DNA of 64,000 nucleotides from Shewanella sp. MR-4 (GTDB taxonomy: Bacteria; Pseudomonadota; Gammaproteobacteria; Enterobacterales; Shewanellaceae). Positions 1 to 8,713 of this stretch are shown here, in pieces. The position numbers and the translations under genes were made by a program. The DNA lies in assembly GCF_000014685.1 (NCBI RefSeq), contig NC_008321.1, forward strand, positions 3,221,001 through 3,285,000, in the 5' to 3' direction. The notes under the pieces were generated by a model. The model saw nothing but the letters and a program-made list of their open reading frames with translations, had not been told where the DNA came from and made no database searches. Every line of letters begins with the position of its first letter. Positions within the stretch are counted from its first letter, which is position 1.

Positions 1-430
1 GCCGAGTCACTAACCAATAATCCGTCCCCATATTTAGCCTAACTTTACGACCATAATCGAACAAAAACTCATAGGGCGCATAATAACCACTCTGGGCGAA
101 TTGCACTGAGCCATCGCTGCCGAGCAACCAATAATCGACATACTCCACAATGGAATTACTGGCATCCACCACCCAACGGGTTTGTCGACTGTTAACCATT
201 ACGGGAGACACCATCCAATAATCGCCCCCGGCGAGACTTACCGAACTGGCTTCCTCAAGCTGGCTCATCCATTGGGTGACTTGATTAAAGTCAGAGGGCG
301 GAAGTTGTTTAGCATCGGCATGGAATAAATAGGGGGAATCCAACGCAATTTCAGCGCTAAAGGCAAACGGACTAAATGTCCAAAGAAGCAGCAAAAAGCA
401 CCAGAAATTGTGTAAGTTAGTTTTGCTCAT
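1..430 (-). CDS. 7TMR-DISMED2-type sensor protein, N-terminal part (cut by window start)
   Basis: An open frame runs leftward from an ATG at 430 to the window edge, giving about 143 residues. It starts with a hydrophobic signal-like stretch (residues 8-26, FWCFLLLLWTFSPFAFS). The rest resembles the periplasmic DISMED2 sensing domain of 7TM receptors: a WVVDASNSIVEYVDYWLL stretch followed by a Tyr/Phe-rich repeat. In Shewanella such proteins usually carry seven membrane helices and a GGDEF or histidine kinase output domain, but that part lies outside the window, so the output type is unknown. Confidence 0.7.
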   Translation of the reverse strand, partial: MSKTNLHNFWCFLLLLWTFSPFAFSAEIALDSPYLFHADAKQLPPSDFNQVTQWMSQLEEASSVSLAGGDYWMVSPVMVNSRQTRWVVDASNSIVEYVDYWLLGSDGSVQFAQSGYYAPYEFLFDYGRKVRLNMGTDYWLVTR

Positions 431-627
431 AGGTATCTTGGTTTATATACCAGCGTCTAGTTCCACGCAGAAAATCATTTTAGAGTGTTAACTTTATGAC
501 TACATTTTATTTTTTACAATTGATTAGACCAAATTAGTCGGTAATCGGGTACCTTATGATGATATTTTAGTCGTTCACTTACAGGTTATTCCCTTAGCCA
601 CCATTTCAGCCGTTAACTTGGATACCT
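431..627. other. Divergent intergenic region
   Basis: About 200 bp of AT-rich spacer between the divergent sensor and EamA genes. It should carry both promoters, but I see no clear operator, terminator or small ORF in it. Confidence 0.4.
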
Positions 628-1479
628 ATGGCACCCTTATTGATGATTCTAGCTGCCCAGTTGTTGATTGCCAGCGGTAACCTATTGGTTAAATTGCTTG
701 AAACGAATGCCCCCGTGTTTCAACTGGTGCTTTATCGCCAATTATTCGCCACGCTCTTAGTATTACCTTTTGTTTGGCGGCTACAGGGGAACCTTAAGTT
801 AAGCCCCTTTTACAAGGTGCACTTGAGCCGAGCGCTATTAATCGGGCTAGGTAATGCCATCTTTATGCTGGCGGTACTGCACTTACCTTTAGCGACTGTG
901 ACTGCAGTCATTTATACATCACCGTTATTACTGTTGTTATTGTCCGCCTTCTTTTTAAATGAGCGTATTGGTTATCGTCGCACCGTCGCGGGGATTATCG
1001 GTTTTACGGGCATTTTGCTGATAAGCCAGCCGACAGAATTTAACCTCTATATCGGTCTAGCCTTTTTTGGCGCTATGACCTCAGCAACCAACAGCCTCAT
1101 TTTGAAGGCATATTCAACCCATGAGCATCCCTTTTCAACACTCTTTTGGTCTAATGCCTTTGCCATGGTTTTTCTGATACCGGCAACCTGGTACGAAGGC
1201 GCCGACTTTAGCCTGCCCGTCGCGCAAGTTGGTTTGGCCTTAGGCCTGTTTTATATCGGTATGACCTACCTCATTATCCACGCCTATCGGCGTGCCGATG
1301 CCAGCCAAATGGCGCCCGTGGAATACACAGGCCTTATTTTTGCCGCATTGTTTGGTTGGTGGTTTTTGGATGAGCACTTAAGCATTGTGGTGTGTATTGG
1401 TATAGGACTGGTGATCTTCTCCTCCATCCTGCCAAGCTACAGCGAACTGAAAGCCAAATGGAAAAGCCGGCGAAGTTAA
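628..1479 (+). CDS. EamA/DMT-family permease
   Basis: 283 residues, almost entirely hydrophobic, with about ten predicted membrane helices in two EamA-like halves. The family exports or imports small metabolites across the inner membrane; the substrate cannot be read from sequence. The first half has the usual basic loop after helix 4 (FFLNERIGYRR) and the second half an equivalent WWFLDEHLS. The Shine-Dalgarno is weak. The stop codon lies inside the loop of a GC-rich hairpin (1463-1493) that could serve as terminator. Confidence 0.85.
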   Translation: MAPLLMILAAQLLIASGNLLVKLLETNAPVFQLVLYRQLFATLLVLPFVWRLQGNLKLSPFYKVHLSRALLIGLGNAIFMLAVLHLPLATVTAVIYTSPLLLLLLSAFFLNERIGYRRTVAGIIGFTGILLISQPTEFNLYIGLAFFGAMTSATNSLILKAYSTHEHPFSTLFWSNAFAMVFLIPATWYEGADFSLPVAQVGLALGLFYIGMTYLIIHAYRRADASQMAPVEYTGLIFAALFGWWFLDEHLSIVVCIGIGLVIFSSILPSYSELKAKWKSRRS

Positions 1480-1523
1480 CCTTGGCCGGCTTTGACATCA
1501 AAGTGGCCTCTGTTAAGGCCACT
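1463..1523. terminator. Two terminator-like hairpins between convergent genes
   Basis: AAAGCCGG (1463-1470) pairs with CCGGCTTT (1486-1493), and AGTGGCC (1502-1508) pairs with GGCCACT (1517-1523). They lie between convergent genes. T-runs are short, so termination is plausible rather than certain. Confidence 0.4.
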
Positions 1524-1538
1524 CACAATAAGGCGAGA

Positions 1539-2078
1539 TTAGAAGCGGAACTTACCGCCGATGTAAACGCCATCTTCGAAGGTAAAATCACGGGCGTTAT
1601 CATATTCGAAGGCAATCTTACGGTAACCGACATAGAACGCCATATTAGGATTCACACGGTACTGCACCTTTGAATCCAATTCGTATTGACCATCGACATT
1701 ACCGAAAGACAATACCGATGGCGCATAGTAAGCCGCGGCATGCAAAGAGATGTTTGGCCCTAACGCCAAGGCATAACGTCCACCTACGGATATAGCGCTA
1801 CCATTTGGCGCATCATCTGCCCATAACTGGCTTAACTTAGCGCCAACTTCAAAATGATGCACACCCACATCATGGGTCATGTGCATTGCGCCTTGGGCAA
1901 TATGACCGCTATCATCTGAATAAATATATCCTAATACTGCATTGACATCTTTATTCACTTGCAGCTCTAACTCGGTAGAGACCACATCGTTGTTTAACCC
2001 AAGATTAAATTCTGACGCATTCACCTGCAGCGCGGCTGCACTCAATAATAAGACACTTGCTACTCTGAACTTAGCCAT
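1539..2078 (-). CDS. YfaZ-like outer membrane beta-barrel protein
   Basis: 179 residues with a signal peptide (MAKFRVASVLLLSAAALQVNA, cleavage near residue 21), then alternating beta-strand pattern ending in a C-terminal Phe (GKFRF), typical of small outer membrane barrels. The pattern FNLGLNNDVVSTELE and the repeated Tyr/Gly strands fit the YfaZ family, whose function is unknown. The start is supported by a TTGAGGTG ribosome site just upstream. Monocistronic, convergent with the EamA gene. Confidence 0.75.
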   Translation of the reverse strand: MAKFRVASVLLLSAAALQVNASEFNLGLNNDVVSTELELQVNKDVNAVLGYIYSDDSGHIAQGAMHMTHDVGVHHFEVGAKLSQLWADDAPNGSAISVGGRYALALGPNISLHAAAYYAPSVLSFGNVDGQYELDSKVQYRVNPNMAFYVGYRKIAFEYDNARDFTFEDGVYIGGKFRF

Positions 2079-2241
2079 AAAAACACCTCAATAATGACTG
2101 TGGGTAATGGCGCGGATCATACCGAATAAAAAAAGAAAATCTGCATATTTAGCAGAGAGTCGCAAAGATTTTTGAATTTGAAACCAAACGAAAACCGGTA
2201 AAAAACACAAACAAAACTTAAAGCAAACAATTTAGAAACAT

Positions 2242-2751
2242 TTAACTTACTGGAACCCGATCTCCAACGAGGGATTGCATTATGCCATCGATATCCAGCT
2301 TATCTTCGAGGGCTAAGTAATACCAACCAACGGTATTCCCCGTTCCTCTAATACTTAAATAATTCCGCCAAAAGTGAAATCCGGCCTTGAGTAAATTCAC
2401 TCGGCTAGCGTTGTTTTCATCTCGAATGGTGGCAAATAACAGGGTTATCCCCAGCGCTTTAGCCACTTCAATCCGCTTAAGGGTAAGCCCTTGGGCTATG
2501 CCACGGCGGCGGTACAAAGGCGAGACCACCAGATAGCCTAGCTCCCCTACGGGGCCATCCCCCGCCTTAATCGCCGCGCAGCCAACCATCTCACCCTCAA
2601 GGGTTTTCGCCAATATTACAGCGCGGGACAGAGCAAAGGCCTGATGGTCGAGGGGATGCGCGTTGTCATCCCGTTGATCGATTAATGCCGCCGCAGCCGC
2701 TAATTCGGCTGCGTTTTGGCAAAGGACAAATTGAATATCGTTTTGATTCAT
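2242..2751 (-). CDS. GNAT-family N-acetyltransferase
   Basis: 169 residues. A central acetyl-CoA binding pattern is visible (LGYLVVSPLYRRRGIAQGL, the R/Q-x-x-G-x-G/A motif A around residues 72-90), followed by LLFATIRDENNASRVNLLKAGF, the usual motif B with the N-x-x-S/A and GF landmarks. This is enough for the fold; the acceptor substrate is unknown. It lies 28 bp downstream of mgtE on the same strand and may be cotranscribed. Confidence 0.8.
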   Translation of the reverse strand: MNQNDIQFVLCQNAAELAAAAALIDQRDDNAHPLDHQAFALSRAVILAKTLEGEMVGCAAIKAGDGPVGELGYLVVSPLYRRRGIAQGLTLKRIEVAKALGITLLFATIRDENNASRVNLLKAGFHFWRNYLSIRGTGNTVGWYYLALEDKLDIDGIMQSLVGDRVPVS

Positions 2752-2779
2752 ACAATTGAGTTAAACAACCAACATCTAC

Positions 2780-4150
2780 TTAGAGATACAGTATCGTCGC
2801 CATGCCGAGGAAAGTGAAAAAGCCCACCACATCGGTCACTGTGGTTAAAATAACTGAGCCTGAGAGCGCCGCATCTTGGTTAAATCGCTGCAACACCATA
2901 GGCACAAACACCCCAGCCAGCGCCGCGACCGCCATATTGATCAAAATCGCGCAACCTATCACTATGCCTATGGTACTGTCGGCAAACCACCAGCCCGCCA
3001 CGAGTCCAATCACAATAGCCCAGAGGGTACCATTGACTAAACCAATGCCTAACTCGTTCTTCATTAACGAGAATAAGTTACCCGCAGAGATCTGCCCCAT
3101 CGCCATGCCGCGGATCATCAAGGTGAGCGACTGACTCCCCGCAATCCCGCCCATGGACGCCACTATCGGCATCAACACAGCAAGTGCCACCACTTGCGAT
3201 AAGACGTTCTCAAATAACCCAATGGTTGCCGAGGCCAAAAATGCCGTGAGTAAGTTAATCCCTAACCACACGGCGCGGCGCTGCGCACCTTTGATGATCG
3301 GGGCGAATAAGTCGTCGGACTCATCCATACCCGCGGTTGCCATTAATTGCGCTTCGTAATGTTCACGCACTAAGGCGGTAGCGGCCCTTAGGGTGACACG
3401 GCCAATCAGTTCCCCAGCCTCATCAATAACCGGTAACTCAATTTCGCGGCTGTGTTCAATTGCCTCGGCGGCATCGAGTAGCGTCGTATCTGCGGTTAAG
3501 GCGCGGCTATCTTCCGATAACAGTGAAATCAACGGTTCAGAGGGATCATGCTTGAAAATATCATAACGTCTAACCGTACCTAGGTATTTATCCTCCTCAT
3601 CGACGATAAATAAGTTGTCGTTACAGTCGAGTTCGATTCGCCTGAAAAACCGCTGCGCTTGGGCCACAGTCGCCTTATCGCTGAGCACTAACATTTGATG
3701 ATCGGTATAACGACCAATCTCATTTTCCGAGTATTGATCGTACAACTCGAAGCGCTGCCGCTGACGTTCGCCCATTTGCGCCAAGGCTCGGTCGGTAAAA
3801 CTTTCAGGGAGATAATCACTCCACTCAATCAAATCCTCAGGACTGAGCTGCGCAAACAGCAGATCCACCTCATTGTCGGGCATCTGCTTTAGGATCCCCA
3901 TACGCGGATCGGCGCGCATTAAACTCAGCACTGTCACACGGTCACTAAACTCAACCTGTTGCCAACGCTCGTAACGCTCGTCTAAAGGTAAAGACTCTAG
4001 CACTAAAGCAACCGTGCCAGGCTCAGCTTCATTTAAGATTTCACTGAACACTTCAGCCTGTTCTTCACCTTCAACTTCAGTGAGTTGCTGAACAACCTGC
4101 CCGACATCGGCCTGTGTGTTTGTTTCGTATTCGGCTTCATGTTCAGTCAC
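2780..4150 (-). CDS. mgtE: MgtE-type magnesium transporter
   Basis: 456 residues in the usual MgtE order: an acidic N-terminal helical domain (1-135), paired CBS domains (about 140-265, with RYTDHQMLVLSDKATVAQAQ and a second repeat ELPVIDEAGELIGRVTL), a linking helix, and five C-terminal membrane helices (about 290-456) including the pore region AVLMPIVASMGGIAGSQSL. The family is a Mg2+-gated inner membrane channel whose CBS and N domains bind Mg2+ and close the pore. The extra ~20 acidic N-terminal residues are common in Shewanella-type proteins. Confidence 0.92.
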   Translation of the reverse strand: MTEHEAEYETNTQADVGQVVQQLTEVEGEEQAEVFSEILNEAEPGTVALVLESLPLDERYERWQQVEFSDRVTVLSLMRADPRMGILKQMPDNEVDLLFAQLSPEDLIEWSDYLPESFTDRALAQMGERQRQRFELYDQYSENEIGRYTDHQMLVLSDKATVAQAQRFFRRIELDCNDNLFIVDEEDKYLGTVRRYDIFKHDPSEPLISLLSEDSRALTADTTLLDAAEAIEHSREIELPVIDEAGELIGRVTLRAATALVREHYEAQLMATAGMDESDDLFAPIIKGAQRRAVWLGINLLTAFLASATIGLFENVLSQVVALAVLMPIVASMGGIAGSQSLTLMIRGMAMGQISAGNLFSLMKNELGIGLVNGTLWAIVIGLVAGWWFADSTIGIVIGCAILINMAVAALAGVFVPMVLQRFNQDAALSGSVILTTVTDVVGFFTFLGMATILYL

Positions 4151-4297
4151 ATAAACGCCCTTCTGCTGAGATAAAAATTAGCGTAACTATATTGATATTG
4201 AAGAAGATTAGCAAATCCACAAAATAAATTGCACACAAATCAATTGATAACAATCAAACTATTATTTATGCTAATCACCACACCTAAGGAGGTAATG

Positions 4298-4783
4298 ATG
4301 ACATCGACTATCTATAGCCATAGCGCAAACGACATTCAAGGTAATCCAACGGCACTGGCGCAATATCAAGGCAAAGTGATCTTAATTGTGAACACCGCCA
4401 GTGAGTGCGGTTTTACACCACAGTACAAGGGCTTAGAAGCGCTCTATCAAAAATATAAAGCGCAGGGATTGGTGGTTTTAGGCTTCCCATGCAATCAGTT
4501 TGGCGCCCAAGAAAAAGCCGATGAGAAAGGTATTCAAAGTTTTTGTGAACTCAACTTTGGCGTGAGCTTTCCACTGTTTTCGAAAATCGAGGTAAACGGT
4601 GAGCACACTCACCCTTTATACCAGTACCTCAAAAAAGCGGCTCCAGGCGTATTAGGCACGGAACGCATTAAGTGGAATTTCACTAAATTCTTAGTTAATC
4701 GTCAGGGCGAAGTGGTCGCTCGCTTTGCGCCAACCACAAAACCAGAGGCCATTAGTGACAAGATAGAAGCGCTTTTAAAATAA
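4298..4783 (+). CDS. Glutathione peroxidase (Cys type)
   Basis: 161 residues from the ATG at 4298, chosen because a strong AAGGAGG (4286-4292) sits 5 nt upstream; an adjacent in-frame ATG at 4295 would be too close, and the open frame extends to 4229 without support. The family motifs are present: NTASECGFTPQY with catalytic Cys in place of selenocysteine, GFPCNQFGAQE with the conserved Gln, and KWNFTKFLVN with the conserved Trp and Asn. It reduces hydroperoxides, probably using thioredoxin like BtuE. A small-RNA-like unit follows about 100 bp downstream. Confidence 0.9.
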   Translation: MTSTIYSHSANDIQGNPTALAQYQGKVILIVNTASECGFTPQYKGLEALYQKYKAQGLVVLGFPCNQFGAQEKADEKGIQSFCELNFGVSFPLFSKIEVNGEHTHPLYQYLKKAAPGVLGTERIKWNFTKFLVNRQGEVVARFAPTTKPEAISDKIEALLK

Positions 4784-4889
4784 TCCGCACGCTATCCCAT
4801 TGAAATTTTATTATTAAATAAAAAATTTAAGTTATTTTTTATTTTCGATGGAACTTTAATTCTATAAGCCCCTCAAACATATTGAACAG

Positions 4890-4989
4890 CGAATGTCTTT
4901 TTCATGTTCATCATTCTCCCTGGGGCTTCTAGCGCAGCCCCCTTGACCTAGGAATAGGTCACTAGGCAACCAATTGGTTGCCTTTTTTT
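4890..4989 (+). ncRNA. Candidate structured sRNA, copy 1 of 3
   Basis: No protein gene occupies this stretch. It holds the box GTTCATCATTCTCC (4906-4919), a hairpin GGGGCT/AGCCCC (4922-4927 with 4936-4941) with loop TCTAGCGC, a second hairpin GACCTA-ggaa-TAGGTC (4945-4960), and a terminator GGCAACC/GGTTGCC (4965-4982) followed by a T-run. The same order recurs at about 5250 and 7470. The 5' end is estimated. I do not recognise it as a named RNA family. Confidence 0.65.
4965..4989 (+). terminator. Intrinsic terminator of sRNA copy 1
   Basis: GGCAACC-aatt-GGTTGCC followed by seven T. Confidence 0.85.
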
Positions 4990-5249
4990 ATGTCTATGTT
5001 TTATATGTAAAATAAATGTAGCCACTCACCAACGGCTCAATTTGCTGATGTCAGCAAGCCCAAAAATAAATTTAAAATTTTTTAGCCGCCAACTGAACTT
5101 TATCAAAAGGTCTTAGTCTGACTATATGTAAGGATTAACAAATCCGCTTTGATGCAGAATTGATTGCTAAATGAAATGTTTAGCAAAGGATTAAATGGAT
5201 AAAACCCGCCGTTTAATTCAATGAAACAGTTTCAAGTTATTGCATAGAG

Positions 5250-5373
5250 TCGAATTGGTTGGTCGTTCATCATCATCTCCCTTTTGGGAAACAATCGAAT
5301 ACACGCTAGCGCAATGCATTCCTTTGTCTCCTACTTTGATTCTTTTATGGCAACCTTAGGTTGCCATTTTTTT
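5250..5373 (+). ncRNA. Candidate structured sRNA, copy 2 of 3
   Basis: Box GTTCATCATCATCTCC (5265-5280), a hairpin GAATACA/TGCATTC (5297-5303 with 5315-5321, one mismatch) whose loop contains CGCTAGCGC, and a terminator ATGGCAACC-tta-GGTTGCCAT (5347-5367) followed by a T-run. It shares box, loop and terminator stem with copies 1 and 3 although the rest differs. An 8-bp hairpin TTGCTAAA/TTTAGCAA lies upstream near 5162-5184, so the transcript could begin earlier. Confidence 0.6.
5347..5373 (+). terminator. Intrinsic terminator of sRNA copy 2
   Basis: Nine-bp stem ATGGCAACC/GGTTGCCAT with a three-base loop, then a T-run. It could also act leftward for the convergent M1 peptidase region, but its T-run is on the + strand. 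Confidence 0.85.
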
Positions 5374-5382
5374 ATCTGAATT

Positions 5383-7200
5383 TTATCCCTTCAGCATTCT
5401 ATCCAGTTGCACTTGAATCGAAGGATGGTATCCCGCCCGCGCACTGGCATAGATTTGTTGTAACTCCGCGTGGTATCCCGCAACCTGTAATTCAGCATAA
5501 AGTGGGCGGACAAACTTACCGCGGCCAATGCGCTGTAAATAAGCACTTAAGGCGGGCAGCACTGGATCATAATGATTGCGGATAGCGACCCTAAACCAAT
5601 CGCAGGCAATTTCAGCGTTAGTAGACTCGGTGAACTTAAAGGTATCGTCCAAATCCATCAGTTGTACCTGCGACACCACTTCGGGCAATTGAGTCAAAAA
5701 GTATTGCCAATGGTGGACTCGCCAGCCCTTAACCTTAAGCTCGCTGGCCGCTTTGCCCTGTAAGAAGTCATCCAAGGCGCTATCAACCTTATCTAAACTT
5801 CGTGATGTGGGCCCCACATAACCTTGCGGTAACCCTTCGCCATAAATCCATTCCTGCAGCTCAGCTTCGTTTATTTTATCGGGATAGGCTTCGACTAAAG
5901 CGACTTTGGCATATTCGACAAACACTTCGGTGGTGATCGCCTTAAAGGCAAAGTGCTGCACATAGGCAAACAGAAACTTATCAAATTCGGCGCGGCCAAG
6001 ACGATGCTCTAGCTCATGGACGAACATCGATGCCTTATCGTAGGTAAAACGGTTAAAAGCCAGATTAGGATCAACCTGCTGCACATTGGCGGGCAGCGTT
6101 TGCCTGTGGCGCGGTAACATGGCCATTTCTTCGGTTAATCGGCCAAATTCAATGACCCATTCCAGCTCGGCCTGCTCCTTACCATAAACCGCTTCGACAA
6201 TCCGATTGGTGAAATAGGTTGTAAAGCCTTCATTCAACCAGAGATCGCGCCATGTGGCATTGCTCACCAAATTGCCCGTCCACGAGTGTGCCAACTCATG
6301 GGCCACGGTCGACACTAAGCTTTTATCCCCCGCAATCAGGGTTGGGGTTAAAAAGGCTAGACGCGGGTTTTCCATGCCACCAAAGGGAAAGCTCGGTGGC
6401 AAGATGATCATGTCATAACGCCCCCAGGCATAAGGGCCTAAGAGCGATTGCGCCACATCCAGCATATGCTCGGTATCGGCAAACTCAGTAGCCGCGGCCT
6501 CTAGCATGCAAGGTTCGGTATACACGCCGCTGCGCGGACCTATGCCTTGAAAGGCTAAGTCGCCCACCGCTAAAGCCAGCAAATGGGTGGGAATGGGCTT
6601 TTCCATCTCGAATTGGAATTGCCCCTCGAGCGGTGTATCGGGGTCGTTCATCGCACTCATCACGGCACGCATGCCCTTTGGCACCTCAACATGCGCATCG
6701 AAGGTTATTCGCACCTTTGGCGTATCTTGCAGAGGAATCCAACTGCGAGCATTAATGGGCTGAGACTGACTAAAGAGATAAGGTAATGCTTTGCCCGCTG
6801 TTTGTTCAGGTGTAAGCCACTGCAGCCCTTCAGCCTCCGGCGAGGTGTGGTAGCGAATGCAAACTTGTTCGCACTGCTCTTGGGGCAACTGGATGACTAA
6901 TTTCTGCCCGAGAATCTCATCAGCCGCTTCAAGATGAAATGCCAGCGCCGTTTCATCCTCAGTCGTGACCGATAAAATGCGTAAGTCGCGACTATCGAGC
7001 CATAGTTCACCAACCTGTGACTCAAGATAGCGCAGCGACAGTGTTGCCTTCCCCTGCAAACGACGAGCCGCAAAGTCGACTTTAAGCGCGAGGGATAAAT
7101 GCGTGACCTGTGCTTGGTCGCTATTAGCAAATGAATGGTAATCTCGGTTGTGATCCCAGGTTTGGGGTTCAATTGGGACTGGTTGGTTTTCTGGCGGCAT
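5383..7200 (-). CDS. M1-family aminopeptidase, leukotriene A4 hydrolase type
   Basis: 605 residues, the usual length of bacterial LTA4-hydrolase-like aminopeptidases. Order: N-terminal beta domain, the exopeptidase GGMENPRL motif (about residue 270), the zinc motif HELAHSWTGN (about residue 300) with the third ligand Glu in LWLNEGFTTYF about 19 residues later, and a C-terminal helical repeat domain (about 460-605). It removes N-terminal residues from peptides. No signal peptide is visible, so it should be cytoplasmic. The gene is monocistronic and has small-RNA-like units on both sides. Confidence 0.9.
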   Translation of the reverse strand: MPPENQPVPIEPQTWDHNRDYHSFANSDQAQVTHLSLALKVDFAARRLQGKATLSLRYLESQVGELWLDSRDLRILSVTTEDETALAFHLEAADEILGQKLVIQLPQEQCEQVCIRYHTSPEAEGLQWLTPEQTAGKALPYLFSQSQPINARSWIPLQDTPKVRITFDAHVEVPKGMRAVMSAMNDPDTPLEGQFQFEMEKPIPTHLLALAVGDLAFQGIGPRSGVYTEPCMLEAAATEFADTEHMLDVAQSLLGPYAWGRYDMIILPPSFPFGGMENPRLAFLTPTLIAGDKSLVSTVAHELAHSWTGNLVSNATWRDLWLNEGFTTYFTNRIVEAVYGKEQAELEWVIEFGRLTEEMAMLPRHRQTLPANVQQVDPNLAFNRFTYDKASMFVHELEHRLGRAEFDKFLFAYVQHFAFKAITTEVFVEYAKVALVEAYPDKINEAELQEWIYGEGLPQGYVGPTSRSLDKVDSALDDFLQGKAASELKVKGWRVHHWQYFLTQLPEVVSQVQLMDLDDTFKFTESTNAEIACDWFRVAIRNHYDPVLPALSAYLQRIGRGKFVRPLYAELQVAGYHAELQQIYASARAGYHPSIQVQLDRMLKG

Positions 7201-7469
7201 CTGTTAAGCGACCTGTTATCGGTAAATGAGCTAATCCTATTATCGGTCGCTGATTTACTCCTGCGCAATCGAATAAACCTTTCCCGCATCCGCATTTTGT
7301 AACATTGCTTGAGTCGATAACGTGCCATCATCGACTTGAGTTAAGCTGTAAAAATAAAATTTACATATTTTTCAATGTATAAAGGTTATAAGAAAAAATA
7401 TTTTCGAAAATTTTCTATTTTTGCTGAACTAATTTCGCGCCCTTGAGTCAGATATTATGAACCGAATCT

Positions 7470-7579
7470 TTGCAATGAGTTTCTTCGTTCATCATCATTC
7501 TCCTTTAGATGGTTTCTAGCGCGACCGTCCCCGGATTCCGAATTGGAATTTACAGCAACCTTATTAGGTTGCTTTTTTT
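7470..7579 (+). ncRNA. Candidate structured sRNA, copy 3 of 3
   Basis: Box GTTCATCATCATTCTCC (7487-7503), hairpin GATGGT/ACCGTC (7508-7513 with 7524-7529, one G-T pair) whose loop contains TCTAGCGC, a second hairpin ATTCC-gaatt-GGAAT (7535-7549), and terminator AGCAACCT/AGGTTGCT (7554-7573) with a T-run. Architecture matches copy 1 hairpin for hairpin with different stem bases. A short frame through the box (M-S-F-F-V-H-H-H-S-P-L-D-G-F) exists, but copies 1 and 2 lack an equivalent ATG. Confidence 0.65.
7554..7579 (+). terminator. Intrinsic terminator of sRNA copy 3
   Basis: Eight-bp stem AGCAACCT/AGGTTGCT with a four-base loop, followed by a T-run. Confidence 0.85.
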
Positions 7580-7626
7580 ATGCCCACTTTTCAGTCTTGG
7601 GCAGCAATGAATCTTCCCAAAACAAA

Positions 7627-7648
7627 AAGGGCCTCCGAAGAGGCCCTT
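7627..7648 (-). terminator. Intrinsic terminator of the PstS gene
   Basis: Nine-bp GC-rich stem AAGGGCCTC/GAGGCCCTT with a cgaa tetraloop; on the minus strand it is followed by TTTTT. Confidence 0.9.
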
Positions 7649-7668
7649 AATGGTTTAGCGATTAAGAA

Positions 7669-8640
7669 TTAGAGGCGAATGCCTAACTGTTCTAAATCTT
7701 TAGCGACTACGCTCTTAGGCAGAGTCACATAACCGTCTTTTTCTACCACTTGCTGACCTTGCTTAGACAGCACGTAACGGATGAATTCTTTTTCCATTGG
7801 TGCTAAGTCTTTGTTTGGTTGCTTGTTAACGTAGACATATAAGTAACGTGACAATGGGTAAGTACCGTTAGCTGCGTTTTCTGCAGTCGCTTCAATAAAC
7901 TCGTTACCTTTCTTCGCAATGGCAACGGCTTTCACGCCAGCAGTTTTGTAACCGATACCAGAGTAACCGATAGCGTTCAGTGATTGAGAAACTGACTGAA
8001 CCACAGAAGCAGAACCTGGTTGCTCGTTTACGTTGGCCTTGAAGTCACCTTTACACAGAGCGTGCTCTTTGAAGTAACCGTAAGTACCAGATACTGAGTT
8101 ACGACCGTACAGTTGTACGTCTTTTGCTGACCAGTTACCGTCAAGGCCTAAATCGCCCCAACGTTGGATATCACTGCTACCACACTTGTGAGTAGAAGAG
8201 AAAATGCCGTCAACTTGTTCAACAGTTAACCCTTTGATTGGGTTATCTTTGTGTACGAATACCGCTAAAGCGTCAATCGCTACACGTACTGCTGTTGGCT
8301 TGTAACCATAGTGCTTTTCGAAGGCTTCTTCTTCGTTAGGCTTCATCTTGCGGCTCATTGGACCGAATTGTGAAGTGCCTTCAGTTAATGCTGGTGGCGC
8401 AGTAGAAGAACCAGCAGCTTGAATTTGGATGTTGACGTTAGGGTACATCTGCTTAAATTCTTCAGCCCACAGAGTCATCATGTTGGCTAAGGTATCCGAA
8501 CCTACAGACGAAAGGTTGCCTGATACACCACTTGCTTTCTCGTAAGTTGGCAAAGATTGATCAACAGATGCCATTGCAGTGGCAGAGAATACACCAGCGG
8601 CTGTGAGGGTCATCGCGCCGACAAGCTTTTTCAGTTTCAT
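7669..8640 (-). CDS. pstS: PstS-family phosphate-binding periplasmic protein
   Basis: 323 residues with a signal peptide (cleavage after the AMA near residue 24). The PstS phosphate-binding features are present: GSDTLANMM and AGSSTAPPALTEG near the N-terminal lobe, RNSVSGTYGYFKE in the hinge, and GYSGIGY later. It delivers phosphate to an ABC transporter; no pst permease or ATPase gene is adjacent, so partners must be elsewhere. A four-repeat Pho box lies 74-113 bp upstream, so PhoB control is expected. phoR and phoB are directly upstream on the same strand, separated by a terminator. Confidence 0.9.
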   Translation of the reverse strand: MKLKKLVGAMTLTAAGVFSATAMASVDQSLPTYEKASGVSGNLSSVGSDTLANMMTLWAEEFKQMYPNVNIQIQAAGSSTAPPALTEGTSQFGPMSRKMKPNEEEAFEKHYGYKPTAVRVAIDALAVFVHKDNPIKGLTVEQVDGIFSSTHKCGSSDIQRWGDLGLDGNWSAKDVQLYGRNSVSGTYGYFKEHALCKGDFKANVNEQPGSASVVQSVSQSLNAIGYSGIGYKTAGVKAVAIAKKGNEFIEATAENAANGTYPLSRYLYVYVNKQPNKDLAPMEKEFIRYVLSKQGQQVVEKDGYVTLPKSVVAKDLEQLGIRL

Positions 8641-8713
8641 TATGTGCTCCAGTAATAAGCTAACTAATTTCTAACTTAAGTTTCTTCAGACGCAGCCAGT
8701 ATCAATCGCTACA

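Noticed and set aside
5361..5585. Open frame on the + strand over the end of the M1 peptidase gene
   Set aside because: Antisense shadow of a well-supported gene and starts within a terminator.
7476..7520. Leader peptide with three His codons (MSFFVHHHSPLDGF) as a histidine attenuator
   Set aside because: No his genes follow; the unit ends in a terminator facing a convergent gene, and copies 1 and 2 lack an equivalent ATG. RNA structure explains the conservation better.
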